Origin: Enterococcus mediterraneensis
Lineage (GTDB): Bacteria; Bacillota; Bacilli; Lactobacillales; Enterococcaceae
Assembly: GCF_900604485.1 (NCBI RefSeq)
Contig: NZ_UWOP01000001.1
Coordinates: forward strand, 1,101,501-1,165,500
DNA length: 64,000 nucleotides
Direction: 5' to 3'
Below are positions 18,998 to 29,113 of the stretch, in pieces; position 1 is the stretch's first letter; every line of letters begins with the position of its first letter. Position numbers and translations under genes: made by a program. A model generated the notes under the pieces. The model had not been told where the DNA came from, did not search any database, and saw only the letters and a program-made list of their open reading frames with translations.

Positions 18998-19061
18998 TAT
19001 CTAAGTTCTTTCAAAACAAAACGCTCTTTTTCATCTTTTTCAAAAAAATAATTTATTATTT

Positions 19062-19316
19062 TTGACATTTGTATCCGAATCATCAATAATAAATGGTTTA
19101 AGGGTATACTTTCAGCAGTTTTCAGCTCTTCTTACTTGAGGACATTTCCAATATAAAAAAACGTTTTTTAAAAAAGGATGGTTTTGATCCGCACAATTAA
19201 ATCTCATTCCATATACAAAAATATCTAAGATAGACATTGATACAACATAGCTAACCCGAATATATAGAAAAAGCGCCTATTTGCAAGTGAAGTTCACTTG
19301 CGAATAGGCGCTTTTC
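19062..19316 (+). ncRNA. Possible small RNA: strong promoter facing a gene-free stretch
   Basis: TTGACA (19062-19067), a 17-base spacer and AATAAT (19085-19090) form a near-consensus promoter pointing right. No reading frame with a ribosome binding site follows. A strong hairpin at 19268-19315 ends in CTTTTCG, so a transcript of about 220 bases from near 19097 is possible. The rest of the gap 18959-19356 holds only this and the promoter region of the SDR gene. This is a promoter-based prediction and the terminator tail on this strand is short. Confidence 0.35.
19264..19316 (-). terminator. Intrinsic terminator after the PASTA kinase gene
   Basis: AAAGCGCCTATT-GCAAGTGAA pairs with TTCACTTGC-AATAGGCGCTTT (19268-19315) and is followed on the minus strand by TTTTTC. 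It ends the run that starts at gmk or priA. Confidence 0.9.
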
Positions 19317-19356
19317 GAGTATTTCATCAGTATCAATTTACGTCTCAGTCTATCTA

Positions 19357-21531
19357 TTATCCAGCTGAAAGGATTATTTTTACAGTATTACCAGCTTTAA
19401 GGGCTTTTCCGGCTGCTGGTTCGGTACGGATGACCGTGTTTTTTTGGACAGAATCATTTTTTTCCGTTGCTTCTGTATATTGTACTCCTAGATTCTTTAA
19501 ATAGTTCTCTGCGTCCTTTTGCGAATAGCCGCTGAGATCTTGTAATGTTGTTTCAGTAGTACTGTCAGTAGATTGTTCACTGGATTCTGTTTCTCTTGGT
19601 CCCCGACTGACAGTAAATGTGATCTGGGTATCGCCGATCACTACATCGCTGCCAGAATCAGGCGATTGTTTGATGATGGTACCAGCTTCTTCATCACTGT
19701 ACTCTTCTTTGCGGGTGATCTGACTCTTTTCTATTCCTTTAGCAGTCAGACTTTCCACAGTTTCTTCATAAGAGGAGCCTACATAATCCGGCAATTTGAT
19801 CGGTTTAGGAGGTTCGACACCTTTGCTGACTGTCAGAGTGATCTGGGTTTTTCCAGCAATCACTTCGCTGCCGGCATTTGGTGATTGTTCCATGATCAAT
19901 CCGCTGGCGATCTCATTGCTGAATTGATCTTCAGCACGTTGGATCTGACTCGTTTCGATCCCTGCTGTCGTCAATGTACTGACAGCATCTTCGTAGCTTT
20001 GATTTGTAAAGTCTGGCATCTCGATCGGCTCTACACCTTTACTGACGACCAGTGTGACTGTATCTTCTTTAGGAGATGTTTTTTCGCCGGCCTCTGGTGT
20101 TTGCCGAATGATCTTGTCTTTATCAACTGTGTCGCTGTACTCATATTTTGGTTGAATATGGTTCTCCGGAAAATCCAGATTCTTCAGATCTTGCAGTGCA
20201 CTTTCATATTCCCAATCACTGTAATCCTTCATCTCGATCGTTTTACTGCCGGAGCTAAGATAGATCGTGACTTCGCTGCCTTTTTTAACGACATTTCCGC
20301 TAACAGGATCTGTTTTGACCACCCGACCCTCGGCGATTTCATCGCTGGCGATTTCCTCAGTATCTGTGGCGGCACTCAAACCGCTCTCTCTTAATTTGTC
20401 CCGAGCAGCAGCTTCTGTGATACCGGCAAGATCGGGTACAGTCACCTCACGCTGCCCACCGCTGGAAAGATATGCCACCAATCCGCCGGCTAAAGCCAAA
20501 ACGAATAAAACTAATAAAATCAGCCACCACTTTTTCCGCTTTTTTGACTTTTTCTGTTTCTTTGGTTTTTCCTCTTCGACTTTAGTGTCCGCTTTTTCTT
20601 CAACTATTGGTGTAGGCGTTTTGTTGACAGCTTCTTCCGGGATCGGCGTCAAAACGCGGGTCGCATCGTCCATACTGTGGGGCTGCCATCGAGGTTCATT
20701 CAAGCGTTCAGGGGACAATACCGTATCAAGATCCGCGCTCATTTCTTCGGCGTTCTTGTAACGATCAGCAGGTTCCTTAGCTGTTGCATGTAAAACGATA
20801 TTCTCCAAAGATTGAGGGATATTCGAATCATACATCCTCACCGAAGGAATCTCATCTTGAAAATGCTTCAAAGCGATCGTAACCGCTGATTCTCCATCAA
20901 AAGGCACCGAGCCTGTCAACATCTCATATGAAATGATCCCGATCGCGTAGATATCCGATTGTTTGGTAGCCATGCTGCCTCGAGCTTGTTCCGGTGAAAG
21001 ATAATGCACCGAACCCAACATCGAATTCGTCTGAGTAATAGAAGTCTCAGATAATGCGATAGCGATCCCAAAGTCTGCGATTTTGATCACACCGTCTTCA
21101 TTGATCAGTATGTTCTGCGGCTTCAAATCTCGGTGAATGATCCGATGCTGATGCGCCAGACCGATAGCCGACAGAATCTGCTGCATGATCTCTACGACCG
21201 TCAAATATGGGATCGGATAATGGGCTTGGATATAACGCTTCAGATCCATCCCTTTGACATACTCCATCACCAGATATTGCATGCCGTCTTCTTCGCCAAC
21301 ATCATAAACGGTGACGATATTCGGATGGACCAGTTCAGTGGCGGCCAATGCTTCCCGCTGGAAACGACGGATCGCTGTCTGATTATCCTGGAAATCATAA
21401 CGCAATACTTTAACGGCGACTTCCCGATCAAGAATCAGATCTCGAGCCAAAAAGACATTCGCCATCCCGCCGCTGCCGATATTACCAAGAATCCGATAGC
21501 GTCCGCTCAACTTTTTTCCGATCTCAATCAT
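19357..21531 (-). CDS. prkC: Ser/Thr protein kinase with five PASTA domains (PrkC/IreK type)
   Basis: A membrane kinase of 724 residues. The cytosolic kinase domain (about 11-275) has the Gly loop [12 protein letters not shown], catalytic Lys41, HRDLKPQN with Asp135, and DFG. A Lys-rich linker and one transmembrane helix (about 337-359) lead to five extracellular PASTA repeats, each ending in a motif like VTIYLSSG or [13 protein letters not shown] domains sense muropeptides or lipid II; in E. faecalis the homologue IreK drives intrinsic cephalosporin resistance. It overlaps the PP2C gene by 8 bases, the usual kinase/phosphatase pair. Confidence 0.95.
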   Translation of the reverse strand: MIEIGKKLSGRYRILGNIGSGGMANVFLARDLILDREVAVKVLRYDFQDNQTAIRRFQREALAATELVHPNIVTVYDVGEEDGMQYLVMEYVKGMDLKRYIQAHYPIPYLTVVEIMQQILSAIGLAHQHRIIHRDLKPQNILINEDGVIKIADFGIAIALSETSITQTNSMLGSVHYLSPEQARGSMATKQSDIYAIGIISYEMLTGSVPFDGESAVTIALKHFQDEIPSVRMYDSNIPQSLENIVLHATAKEPADRYKNAEEMSADLDTVLSPERLNEPRWQPHSMDDATRVLTPIPEEAVNKTPTPIVEEKADTKVEEEKPKKQKKSKKRKKWWLILLVLFVLALAGGLVAYLSSGGQREVTVPDLAGITEAAARDKLRESGLSAATDTEEIASDEIAEGRVVKTDPVSGNVVKKGSEVTIYLSSGSKTIEMKDYSDWEYESALQDLKNLDFPENHIQPKYEYSDTVDKDKIIRQTPEAGEKTSPKEDTVTLVVSKGVEPIEMPDFTNQSYEDAVSTLTTAGIETSQIQRAEDQFSNEIASGLIMEQSPNAGSEVIAGKTQITLTVSKGVEPPKPIKLPDYVGSSYEETVESLTAKGIEKSQITRKEEYSDEEAGTIIKQSPDSGSDVVIGDTQITFTVSRGPRETESSEQSTDSTTETTLQDLSGYSQKDAENYLKNLGVQYTEATEKNDSVQKNTVIRTEPAAGKALKAGNTVKIILSAG

Positions 21532-22267
21532 GGATCTGTCCCCCGATCTCGATCAATAAAACCGTGATGTTATCGACACCGCCAGCTGTATTGGCTTTTT
21601 CGATCAACAGTGTTACTTTTTCATCCAATGATAGATCCGAGCTGAGGACAGCCGCGATCTCTTCATCACTTACCATGTTTGTCAGACCGTCAGAGGCCAG
21701 TAACAAATAGTCATCTGCCGCTAAAAAATGAGAGTCCACATCTACTTCGACTGTTCCCGGCATGCCTACCGATCTGGTCAAAACATTACGTCGAGGGTGA
21801 TTAGCGGCCATTTCCTGTGTGATCTCACCGGTTTTGACTAATTCATTCACCAAAGAATGATCCTCGGTCAGTTGGATCAGCTCGCCTTCGCGAAACAGAT
21901 ATCCGCGGCTGTCCCCCACATGTCCCAATGTGAACTGTTCTTCAAAAAGAACAACTGCCACGATCGTTGTGCCCATGCCAGTCAATTTGATATCCAACTG
22001 ACCTTTTTCGAAAATGACCTCGTTCTCTGTTTGGATCTGCTGGATCAGCCATTGAGCGGCTGTTTCCGGTTCGCTGACCGCTGATTGTTCCCATGCAGCT
22101 CCTAAATCGTGAACTGCCTGCTGGCTGGCAACGTCACCTGCCAGATGTCCTCCCATACCGTCTGCCAATAATGCCAAAGTATAGCCCTTTTCATTTTTGA
22201 AAACTGCGGCGTAATCTTGGTTCGTATTGCGCTTTTTACCGACATCGCTGTGAAATCGAATTTCCAT
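21524..22267 (-). CDS. prpC: PP2C-type protein phosphatase (PrpC/IreP type)
   Basis: A metal-dependent phosphatase of 247 residues with all PP2C motifs: [32 protein letters not shown] and [11 protein letters not shown]. It reverses phosphorylation by the kinase encoded immediately downstream. The ATG at 22267 ([10 protein letters not shown]) follows AAAGGTG at 6 bases; a GTG three codons upstream lies inside that ribosome binding site and is not the start. It begins 15 bases after the rsmB stop. Confidence 0.94.
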   Translation of the reverse strand: MEIRFHSDVGKKRNTNQDYAAVFKNEKGYTLALLADGMGGHLAGDVASQQAVHDLGAAWEQSAVSEPETAAQWLIQQIQTENEVIFEKGQLDIKLTGMGTTIVAVVLFEEQFTLGHVGDSRGYLFREGELIQLTEDHSLVNELVKTGEITQEMAANHPRRNVLTRSVGMPGTVEVDVDSHFLAADDYLLLASDGLTNMVSDEEIAAVLSSDLSLDEKVTLLIEKANTAGGVDNITVLLIEIGGQIHD

Positions 22268-22282
22268 TATGTTCACCTTTCG

Positions 22283-23638
22283 TTACTTTTTTCGCAGACA
22301 ACTGATGAAAAAGCCGTCTGTCATAAATTCCTGCGGATAAATCGTCAGCATCTTCTCGTGGAGATTTTGCGAAACGAGTTCATTCGCTGCTACAGGCAAT
22401 TGCTCAAATTCAGGGTGTTTTTCTAAAAATGCCGCGACCACTTGTTGATTTTCTTCTTCGGTCACTGTACATGTACTATATACTAAAATGCCCTCCTGCT
22501 TCAAGACGGCGGCGACACTCTCTAAGATCGCTAACTGGATTTTAGGCAGCTGTTGGAAATCTTCTGGTTTTTTATGATACTTGATGTCCGGCTTGCGGCG
22601 CATCAGTCCCAGTCCGGAACAAGGTGCATCCACCAAGATTCGATCAAAAGATTCCGCTGGGAAGTTTTCGCGGACTTGCCGCGCGTCCATTTTTTCACCC
22701 CAGACGACATCTTCCACTCCTAAACGCTGGGCATTTTCTTCGATCAGCTGTACTTTATGCTGATGGATATCCAGCGCCACTACTTGACCGCCGGCTGCTT
22801 TTTCTAAAAATGTCGCGATATGCGTCGTTTTACCTCCAGGCGCCGCACAAGCATCCAAGACTTTATGATGAGGCTCGATCTGTAAAGCTGGTGCCACTAA
22901 CATCGAGCTTTCATCTTGGATCGTCAGCTCCCCTTTTTTAAATAGAGAGCTGCCCGCTAAAAAGCCTTTTTCTGCAATAATGCCGTAAGGTGAGACCTCA
23001 CTTATACGGGCTTCGATCCCTTCTTTTTGCAAGACAGCGATGGCTTCTTCCCGAGAGATCTTCCGCAGATCCACCCGAGCACTCACATGGCTGGGCGTAA
23101 ACAGGGAAAGACCTAAACGGCGGGTTTCTTCTTCGCCGATTTGCTGGATGAATTTCTCCACCAGCCATTCCGGCATACTCAACTCAACCGCTAAGCGTTT
23201 CGCCGGATCACTGATCTCTGAGATGTCAGCGACTCCCTGCCGCTGAATGTTCCGCAGTACGCCGTTGACGAATTTACTGGTTCCGATATTGCCGCGAGCT
23301 TTGGCGATCTCAACTGCCTCATTCAAGATGGCATGCGTAGGCACCTTATCTAAAAAGAGCATTTGATAAAGAGACAGCCGCAAAAGCAGTCGTACCCATT
23401 GCTCGACTTTTTTCGCGTTTTTGATGAAATTTTCCAGATAAAAGTCCAGCAATAATTGACGACTGATCGTACCATAGACCATCTCCGTCAATAAACGGCT
23501 GTCTTTTTCGTTCAGCTTGCCTTTTTGATTCCATTCATTGATCAAGAGATTCGAATAGGCACCGCCTTTTTCTACTCTTTCCAATACTTCAAGCGCCGCA
23601 TAGCGCACGGAATGACGGACTTTCGCAGATTTATCCAT
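22283..23638 (-). CDS. rsmB: 16S rRNA (cytosine-967 C5) methyltransferase
   Basis: RsmB (Sun) methylates C967 of 16S rRNA with S-adenosylmethionine. The N-terminal NusB-like RNA-binding domain (about 8-135) is followed by the Rossmann methyltransferase domain with motif I LDACAAPGGKTTHIA, the general acid/base cysteine motif DAPCSGLG and the nucleophile cysteine in YSTCTVTEEEN. At 451 residues it is full length. It overlaps fmt by 8 bases. Confidence 0.95.
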   Translation of the reverse strand: MDKSAKVRHSVRYAALEVLERVEKGGAYSNLLINEWNQKGKLNEKDSRLLTEMVYGTISRQLLLDFYLENFIKNAKKVEQWVRLLLRLSLYQMLFLDKVPTHAILNEAVEIAKARGNIGTSKFVNGVLRNIQRQGVADISEISDPAKRLAVELSMPEWLVEKFIQQIGEEETRRLGLSLFTPSHVSARVDLRKISREEAIAVLQKEGIEARISEVSPYGIIAEKGFLAGSSLFKKGELTIQDESSMLVAPALQIEPHHKVLDACAAPGGKTTHIATFLEKAAGGQVVALDIHQHKVQLIEENAQRLGVEDVVWGEKMDARQVRENFPAESFDRILVDAPCSGLGLMRRKPDIKYHKKPEDFQQLPKIQLAILESVAAVLKQEGILVYSTCTVTEEENQQVVAAFLEKHPEFEQLPVAANELVSQNLHEKMLTIYPQEFMTDGFFISCLRKK

Positions 23639-24590
23639 TGGCGTCGCCTACTTTTTTTCCAACTGTCGCAGATTGTCCCACACCATTCAAAAAGGCTTGG
23701 ATCGTCTGTTTGCTTTTTCCGGCCGGCTGCAAAACATCGATAGCTAAAACGGTCTGTTGACCGCAGGCGATCCATAATTGTTTTTTATCTCGATAAATGA
23801 TCGTACCAGGTGCTTCATCAGTGGTTTCATCCAATGGCGTTACTTCCCAGATCTTCCAGCGAGTGCCTTCAAAGGTAGTGAAAGCGATCGGCCAAGGACG
23901 CATCCCCCGCACTTGCTGATCGATTTCTGTCGCGATTTTATGCCAGTTGATTTCTTCTTGCTCTCTTGTGATATTAGGAGAAAATGTCACTTGCTCTTCA
24001 TCCTGCGGTACTTTCTCCAACTGTCCTTCGATCAATTGCGGTAATGTCTGTAACAGCAGATCTCTTCCTACCAGACTAAGCTTTTCAAACATCGTGCCCA
24101 CATCATCGCTTTTCGTGATAGGGACTTCCGCCTGCGCGTAGATCGCACCGGCATCCATTTTTTTGATCATTTCCATGATCGTGACACCGGTTTTTTCTTC
24201 GCCATTGATGATGGAATAGTGGACCGGTGCACCGCCGCGATATTTAGGCAGTAGTGACGCATGGACGTTGATCGCGCCTAATCGAGGGATCTGCAATAAT
24301 TTCTCAGGTAAAAACTGTCCGAAAGCCGCCGTCACGATCAGATCCGGCTGTAATTTTTCGATTTCTGCCATTTCCGGCGATCCCGAGATTTTTTCCGGCT
24401 GTAAAACAGGGATATCATGTTTCAATGCAGCAACTTTGACTGGGGGCGGTGTGATGGTCTTCTTACGACCCACAGGACGGTCCGGTTGCGTAACCACTGC
24501 TTGAACTTCGTAGCCTTGCTCCACCAAGCCGTCTAAAATCGGCACTGAGAATGCCGGCGTGCCCATAAATACGATTTTAGTCATTTTCAT
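23631..24590 (-). CDS. fmt: Methionyl-tRNA formyltransferase
   Basis: Transfers a formyl group from 10-formyltetrahydrofolate to initiator Met-tRNA. It begins MKMTKIVFMGTPAFSV and has the folate/catalytic motif INVHASLLPKYRGGAPVH and the C-terminal OB-fold. At 319 residues it is complete. It overlaps the deformylase gene by 14 bases; this pairing is functional, since deformylase removes the group Fmt adds. Confidence 0.96.
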   Translation of the reverse strand: MKMTKIVFMGTPAFSVPILDGLVEQGYEVQAVVTQPDRPVGRKKTITPPPVKVAALKHDIPVLQPEKISGSPEMAEIEKLQPDLIVTAAFGQFLPEKLLQIPRLGAINVHASLLPKYRGGAPVHYSIINGEEKTGVTIMEMIKKMDAGAIYAQAEVPITKSDDVGTMFEKLSLVGRDLLLQTLPQLIEGQLEKVPQDEEQVTFSPNITREQEEINWHKIATEIDQQVRGMRPWPIAFTTFEGTRWKIWEVTPLDETTDEAPGTIIYRDKKQLWIACGQQTVLAIDVLQPAGKSKQTIQAFLNGVGQSATVGKKVGDANG

Positions 24591-25068
24591 GCTCCTCCAT
24601 ATAGTTTTCTAGTTGATCTTCAGGAATCTGTTCGATCATTTTTTCTGTAAATAAAATACCGTGGAGATGATCGATCTCGTGTTGGATCGCTCGTGCCAGG
24701 TAATCAAATGCCTGGATCTCCATCTCATCGCCTTCCCGGTCGTAGTAACGCACAGTGATCTCTGATGCTCGTTCCACCACGCCATAGACATGAGGGATAC
24801 TCAAACAGCCTTCTACATCGCGATTTGCGCCTTTTGTGTCGATGATCTCTGGATTGATCAGTTCAAGATACTCCCCTTCTTCGACTTCGACGATAGCGAC
24901 TTGGATGTTTTTTCCGATCTGAGGGGCAGCGATACCGATGCCGTCATGAGCGATCATCGTTTCTCGCAAGCCCTCCAAAAGATCGATCACTTCATCAGTG
25001 ATCATTTCGACCGGACGATTGGTTCTGTGTAAACGTTCATCTGGATTAAGAATAATTGGATAACGCAT
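24577..25068 (-). CDS. def: Peptide deformylase
   Basis: Removes the N-terminal formyl group from nascent proteins with a metal ion. The three motifs are intact: GIGIAAPQIG, EGCLSIP (metal-binding Cys) and QHEIDHLHG (two metal-binding His and the catalytic Glu). The 163-residue length and the EGCLS form fit type 1 enzymes. It lies 11 bases after the priA stop and overlaps fmt. Confidence 0.95.
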   Translation of the reverse strand: MRYPIILNPDERLHRTNRPVEMITDEVIDLLEGLRETMIAHDGIGIAAPQIGKNIQVAIVEVEEGEYLELINPEIIDTKGANRDVEGCLSIPHVYGVVERASEITVRYYDREGDEMEIQAFDYLARAIQHEIDHLHGILFTEKMIEQIPEDQLENYMEEHEND

Positions 25069-25079
25069 TTGCCGCTCCT

Positions 25080-27482
25080 TTAAATAAAGTTTAGGGGTTC
25101 TTTGTCGATCGTCACCAGCAGTCCTTGACGCTGCTCTTTTTGACTGGCAGTTAAAATTTCTTGCAATACTTTTGCCAAATTCGGTTCATTTTTGTATTTG
25201 ATGATCACTTGATAATAATAACGGTTCTTGACCCGCAAGATCGCGCTGGGGGCAGGCCCTAATAAAATACTTTGGGGACTGATCGCCTGCTGGATCTCGC
25301 GAGTGATTTGAAACATTTTTTGCGCAGCCATCTGTTCTTCTTCATGACTGGCAGTGATCTTAACAGTGAAATAATAAGGCGGATAGCCGCCGCGATGCCG
25401 CACGATCATTTCTTTTTGATAAAAGGCTTCATAATCTTGGGCTTGGGCCAGTTGTACCGCGTAATGCTCAGGGTTGAAAGTCTGGATGATCACTTCTCCC
25501 GGTTTATGGGCTCGGCCTGCTCGTCCGCTGACCTGTGTCAGAAGTTGGAATGTCCGCTCGCTGGAACGAAAATCCGGCAGATTCAACGCAGTATCGGCAT
25601 TCAATACACCCACCAATGTCACATCAGGAAAATCCAGTCCTTTCGCGATCATTTGCGTACCTAGTAAAATATCGGCTTTCTTTTCGCTGAAAGTTTCCAA
25701 AATCTTCTCGTGAGCGCCTTTGCGCCGGGTAGTATCCACATCCATCCGCAAAATACGGGCGTCAGGAAAGACTTCCCGCAGTTCTTCTTCAACTTTTTGC
25801 GTTCCCGTTCCGTAATAGCGGATCTTATCTTCTCCGCAATTAGGGCAACGATGAGGGATCCGTTCTTCATGACCGCAATAATGACAGCGCATGGTTTTGG
25901 TATCCATGTGCAATGTCAAAGAAATATCGCAGTTAGGACAAGGCAAGACAAAGCCGCAATCCCGGCACATGATAAAGGAAGAATAGCCGCGGCGGTTCAG
26001 CAGCAGGATCACTTGTTCCTGATTTCGCAACCGTTCCTCGATCTTTTCTTTCAGTTGTGTAGAAAATGAGCTGGTATTCTTCTTCGCAAATTCATCCCGC
26101 ATGTCAACGATCTCAACTGCCGGCAGTTGTGCTGACGGATTCGCACGATGAGTCAAAGACAGCAATTGATAGACGTTTTTCTGCGCTCTGGCTCTTGACT
26201 CCAATGAAGGAGTGGCACTGCCTAAAACTACTGGGCAATGATGATAATTGCCCCGCCAGATGGCCAGATCCCGCGCGTGATAACGGGGAGTCTCTTCTTG
26301 CTTATAAGTAGCTTCATGCTCTTCGTCTACGATAATCACACCAATATTTTCCAATGGTGCAAAGACCGCTGAACGTGCGCCTACTACGACTTGGGCTTCC
26401 CCTCGCTCGATTTTGCGCCATTCATCATATTTCTCTCCTTGAGACAGCCCGCTGTGAAGCACAGCTACCGCATCTCCCAGACGGCTCTTGAACCGGTGGA
26501 CCATCTGGGGTGTCAAAGCGATCTCCGGTACCAGCATAATAGCGGTCTTGCCTTTTTGTAAAACAGCAGCGATAGCTTGCAAATAAACTTCGGTTTTGCC
26601 GCTGCCGGTGATCCCTTCTAATAAAAATGTTTTAGCTTGCTGCTGTTCTTCGGCATTCAAGATCGCCGCGACCGCCTGCTCTTGTTCGTGGTTCAGCTGT
26701 AAGGCAGTCGTTTTTTGAAAATCATAATCCGCAAAAGGATCCCGATACTCCTCGACTTCTTCAAAAGCCAGCCAGCCGTTTTTCTGGGCTTGGTTCAAGG
26801 AAGCCGTGGAAATGCCGAGCTCTGTGAAAAAAGCGACTGGCTGCAGATCGTTTTGTTCAGCTAAAAGCACCAACAACTGTTGTTGGCGTTTGGCCGTCGA
26901 ACGCAATGTTTCTTGCAACGTTGCAGCCTTTGTCTGATCCACTAAACTGCGGACCATCCGCTTGGTCTTGACGCGGTTTTTATTTTTCACAAGGTAGCGC
27001 ACATCGACGACTTGCTCTTTTCGCAAACGCATCAATGCCGGTAAATTCCCGTCCTCTTCTGCTTGTTGCCAAGTAATTTCCGTACTGTTTTTAAAAAATA
27101 AACGTGCTTGCTGATTGCTCTCATCCAATAAGACGATCTGTTTTTGATACTCTGCCTTCATGACGCTGGGCAGCATCGTTTGCAGGCAGGTGATCTTGAA
27201 GGCGAATGTGGATGCCTTCATATAGTCTGCCAGTTGCAGCAGTTCAGTATTTAAAACCGGTGCCAGATCCAGCACACGGATGATCGGTTTTAGTGATTCT
27301 TGTTGACCAGATATTTTGTTGACGACAAATCCTTGGATGTGTCGATTACCGTTGCCAAATGGGACCTCCACACGCATGCCTACTGTCACGACATCCGCTA
27401 GTTCATCTGGAATGTAATAAGTAAATGGCTGATCGGTCTGCATCGTTGGTACATCAACGATAACTTCCGCTAATTCATGCAT
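25080..27482 (-). CDS. priA: Primosomal protein N', replication restart helicase
   Basis: PriA reloads the replisome at broken forks. The 800-residue protein has the 3'-DNA-binding domain (about 1-105), a superfamily 2 helicase core with Walker A GITGSGKTEVYL and box II DEEH, and the zinc-binding insert with four CxxC pairs (CRDCGF, CPNCDI, CHYCGH, CPNCGE). The start follows GAAGGAGGG. A terminator lies between rpoZ and this gene, so priA has its own promoter and starts a priA-def-fmt-rsmB-prpC-prkC run. Confidence 0.96.
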   Translation of the reverse strand: MHELAEVIVDVPTMQTDQPFTYYIPDELADVVTVGMRVEVPFGNGNRHIQGFVVNKISGQQESLKPIIRVLDLAPVLNTELLQLADYMKASTFAFKITCLQTMLPSVMKAEYQKQIVLLDESNQQARLFFKNSTEITWQQAEEDGNLPALMRLRKEQVVDVRYLVKNKNRVKTKRMVRSLVDQTKAATLQETLRSTAKRQQQLLVLLAEQNDLQPVAFFTELGISTASLNQAQKNGWLAFEEVEEYRDPFADYDFQKTTALQLNHEQEQAVAAILNAEEQQQAKTFLLEGITGSGKTEVYLQAIAAVLQKGKTAIMLVPEIALTPQMVHRFKSRLGDAVAVLHSGLSQGEKYDEWRKIERGEAQVVVGARSAVFAPLENIGVIIVDEEHEATYKQEETPRYHARDLAIWRGNYHHCPVVLGSATPSLESRARAQKNVYQLLSLTHRANPSAQLPAVEIVDMRDEFAKKNTSSFSTQLKEKIEERLRNQEQVILLLNRRGYSSFIMCRDCGFVLPCPNCDISLTLHMDTKTMRCHYCGHEERIPHRCPNCGEDKIRYYGTGTQKVEEELREVFPDARILRMDVDTTRRKGAHEKILETFSEKKADILLGTQMIAKGLDFPDVTLVGVLNADTALNLPDFRSSERTFQLLTQVSGRAGRAHKPGEVIIQTFNPEHYAVQLAQAQDYEAFYQKEMIVRHRGGYPPYYFTVKITASHEEEQMAAQKMFQITREIQQAISPQSILLGPAPSAILRVKNRYYYQVIIKYKNEPNLAKVLQEILTASQKEQRQGLLVTIDKEPLNFI

Positions 27483-27504
27483 GGAACGCCCTCCTTCTCG
27501 CTAT

Positions 27505-27533
27505 ATTTTACTAAAGAAAAACGTATTTGTCTG
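27505..27533 (-). promoter_or_regulatory. Likely promoter of the priA operon
   Basis: On the minus strand TAAAAT (27505-27510) lies 17 bases after CAGACA (27528-27533), about 25 bases before the priA start. The -10 is good and the -35 is weak. Confidence 0.45.
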
Positions 27534-27620
27534 TAAGTTGACGAAGCTGAAATAAAAACTTAATTTACGTTTTTTTCATTAAAATGCTTGAATCGCCCTG
27601 CTTTGCGCCGCTGTTTATGT

Positions 27621-27661
27621 ACAAAAAAGAAAGATGAAAGCCAGTTTCAGCTTTCACCTTG
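27621..27661 (-). terminator. Intrinsic terminator after rpoZ
   Basis: GTGAAAGC and GCTTTCAT form the stem around TGAAACTG, followed on the minus strand by CTTTCTTTTTTG. It separates gmk-rpoZ from the priA run. Confidence 0.8.
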
Positions 27662-27672
27662 AAAAAGTCAGA

Positions 27673-27978
27673 TTAAAGTTTTTGTTCTTCTTGGATCCGA
27701 GCTTCCAATTCTTTTTTCTCGCGATCCTTCATAGCTGCTTGTTCTTCTTTTTCCATTTGCAAGCGAGCACGTTTGACCTCTGGATGAGGATCATTGATCA
27801 CCATTTGCGCATCGATCTCTTCCAACGCTTGACCGACGCTTTTTACTGATTCAAATGAATCCAAGGTAGCTTGCGCACCGGCATCCAATTCATGGGCACG
27901 TTTGCTGGCAAGGATCACTAATGAATACTTAGAATTTACTTGATTTAATAATGAGTCGATAGAAGGTTTCAACATCAT
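27673..27978 (-). CDS. rpoZ: RNA polymerase omega subunit
   Basis: Omega stabilises the beta-prime subunit of RNA polymerase. The 101-residue protein begins [20 protein letters not shown] and has the core motif [11 protein letters not shown]. The C-terminal 40 residues are a charged helix rich in Glu and Lys, as is common in lactic acid bacteria. It starts 4 bases after the gmk stop. Confidence 0.94.
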   Translation of the reverse strand: MMLKPSIDSLLNQVNSKYSLVILASKRAHELDAGAQATLDSFESVKSVGQALEEIDAQMVINDPHPEVKRARLQMEKEEQAAMKDREKKELEARIQEEQKL

Positions 27979-27982
27979 AAGA

Positions 27983-28609
<627 letters not shown>

Positions 28610-28680
28610 TCACTGATCTTTTGCTTAACGTCTATTTTGCACTTTTTTTCTGTAAGTTTCAATAGTTAAGTCACTTTATC

Positions 28681-28686
28681 ATTATA
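28681..28686 (-). promoter_or_regulatory. -10 element upstream of gmk
   Basis: A perfect TATAAT on the minus strand lies about 84 bases before the gmk start; no strong -35 is found at 17 bases (TAGCAT). Confidence 0.5.
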
Positions 28687-28735
28687 GCGGTATTTTTGTT
28701 AAAATGCTACCTTAGAAAAATGAAGAACAATAAAA

Positions 28736-28815
28736 AGCCTCGTTTCTGATCCATTGCACCGCAGTCAGTAGCTATGACTCGTAAATTTTGCGTGCATGCA
28801 TCAAAAAGGAGGCAT
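28736..28815 (-). terminator. Long structured terminator after the 96-residue gene
   Basis: On the minus strand GCCTC and GAGGC enclose a long imperfect stem (TGCACGCA against TGCGGTGCA, GAT against ATC) with an apical GTCA/TGAC hairpin, followed by TTTTTATTG. It terminates the ydbC-yloC run. About 80 bases of structure is unusually large for this purpose. Confidence 0.5.
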
Positions 28816-28819
28816 TTAA

Positions 28820-29110
28820 TTAAAATCCCATATTGGTCAACGCGCTGATGACTTCTGTCAATTCATCTTTGCGTTTCATTGCTTCATCGGTAGGATCAGT
28901 GACTTCTTCAATATCGATCCGTGCCAGGTGATGTCTGTTGACAATGATATAGGTCTCGTTCACCAAGAGTTGCAACTCGTCTTCAGTGATTTTGACACAA
29001 GCATCTTGCCACACATCAAAGGGTTCTTTTTCCGAAGGGATGGTCCGTTTGATGATGCCGCGTCCGCTAAGCCCGTGGAATGTTACGTCATAATATTTCA
29101 AAATACTCAC
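28820..29110 (-). CDS. Conserved hypothetical protein between yloC and gmk
   Basis: I do not recognise this 96-residue protein. It is soluble and acidic, predicted mixed alpha/beta, beginning MSILKYYDVTFHGLSG, with a central part reading NETYIIVNRHHLARIDIEE and a Glu/Lys-rich helix at the end. It starts 3 bases after the yloC stop, so it is translated with yloC. In Bacillus the position between yloC and gmk is held by remA (DUF370), a small DNA-binding regulator, but I see no clear sequence similarity. Function unknown. Confidence 0.75.
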   Translation of the reverse strand: MSILKYYDVTFHGLSGRGIIKRTIPSEKEPFDVWQDACVKITEDELQLLVNETYIIVNRHHLARIDIEEVTDPTDEAMKRKDELTEVISALTNMGF

Positions 29111-29113
29111 TCC

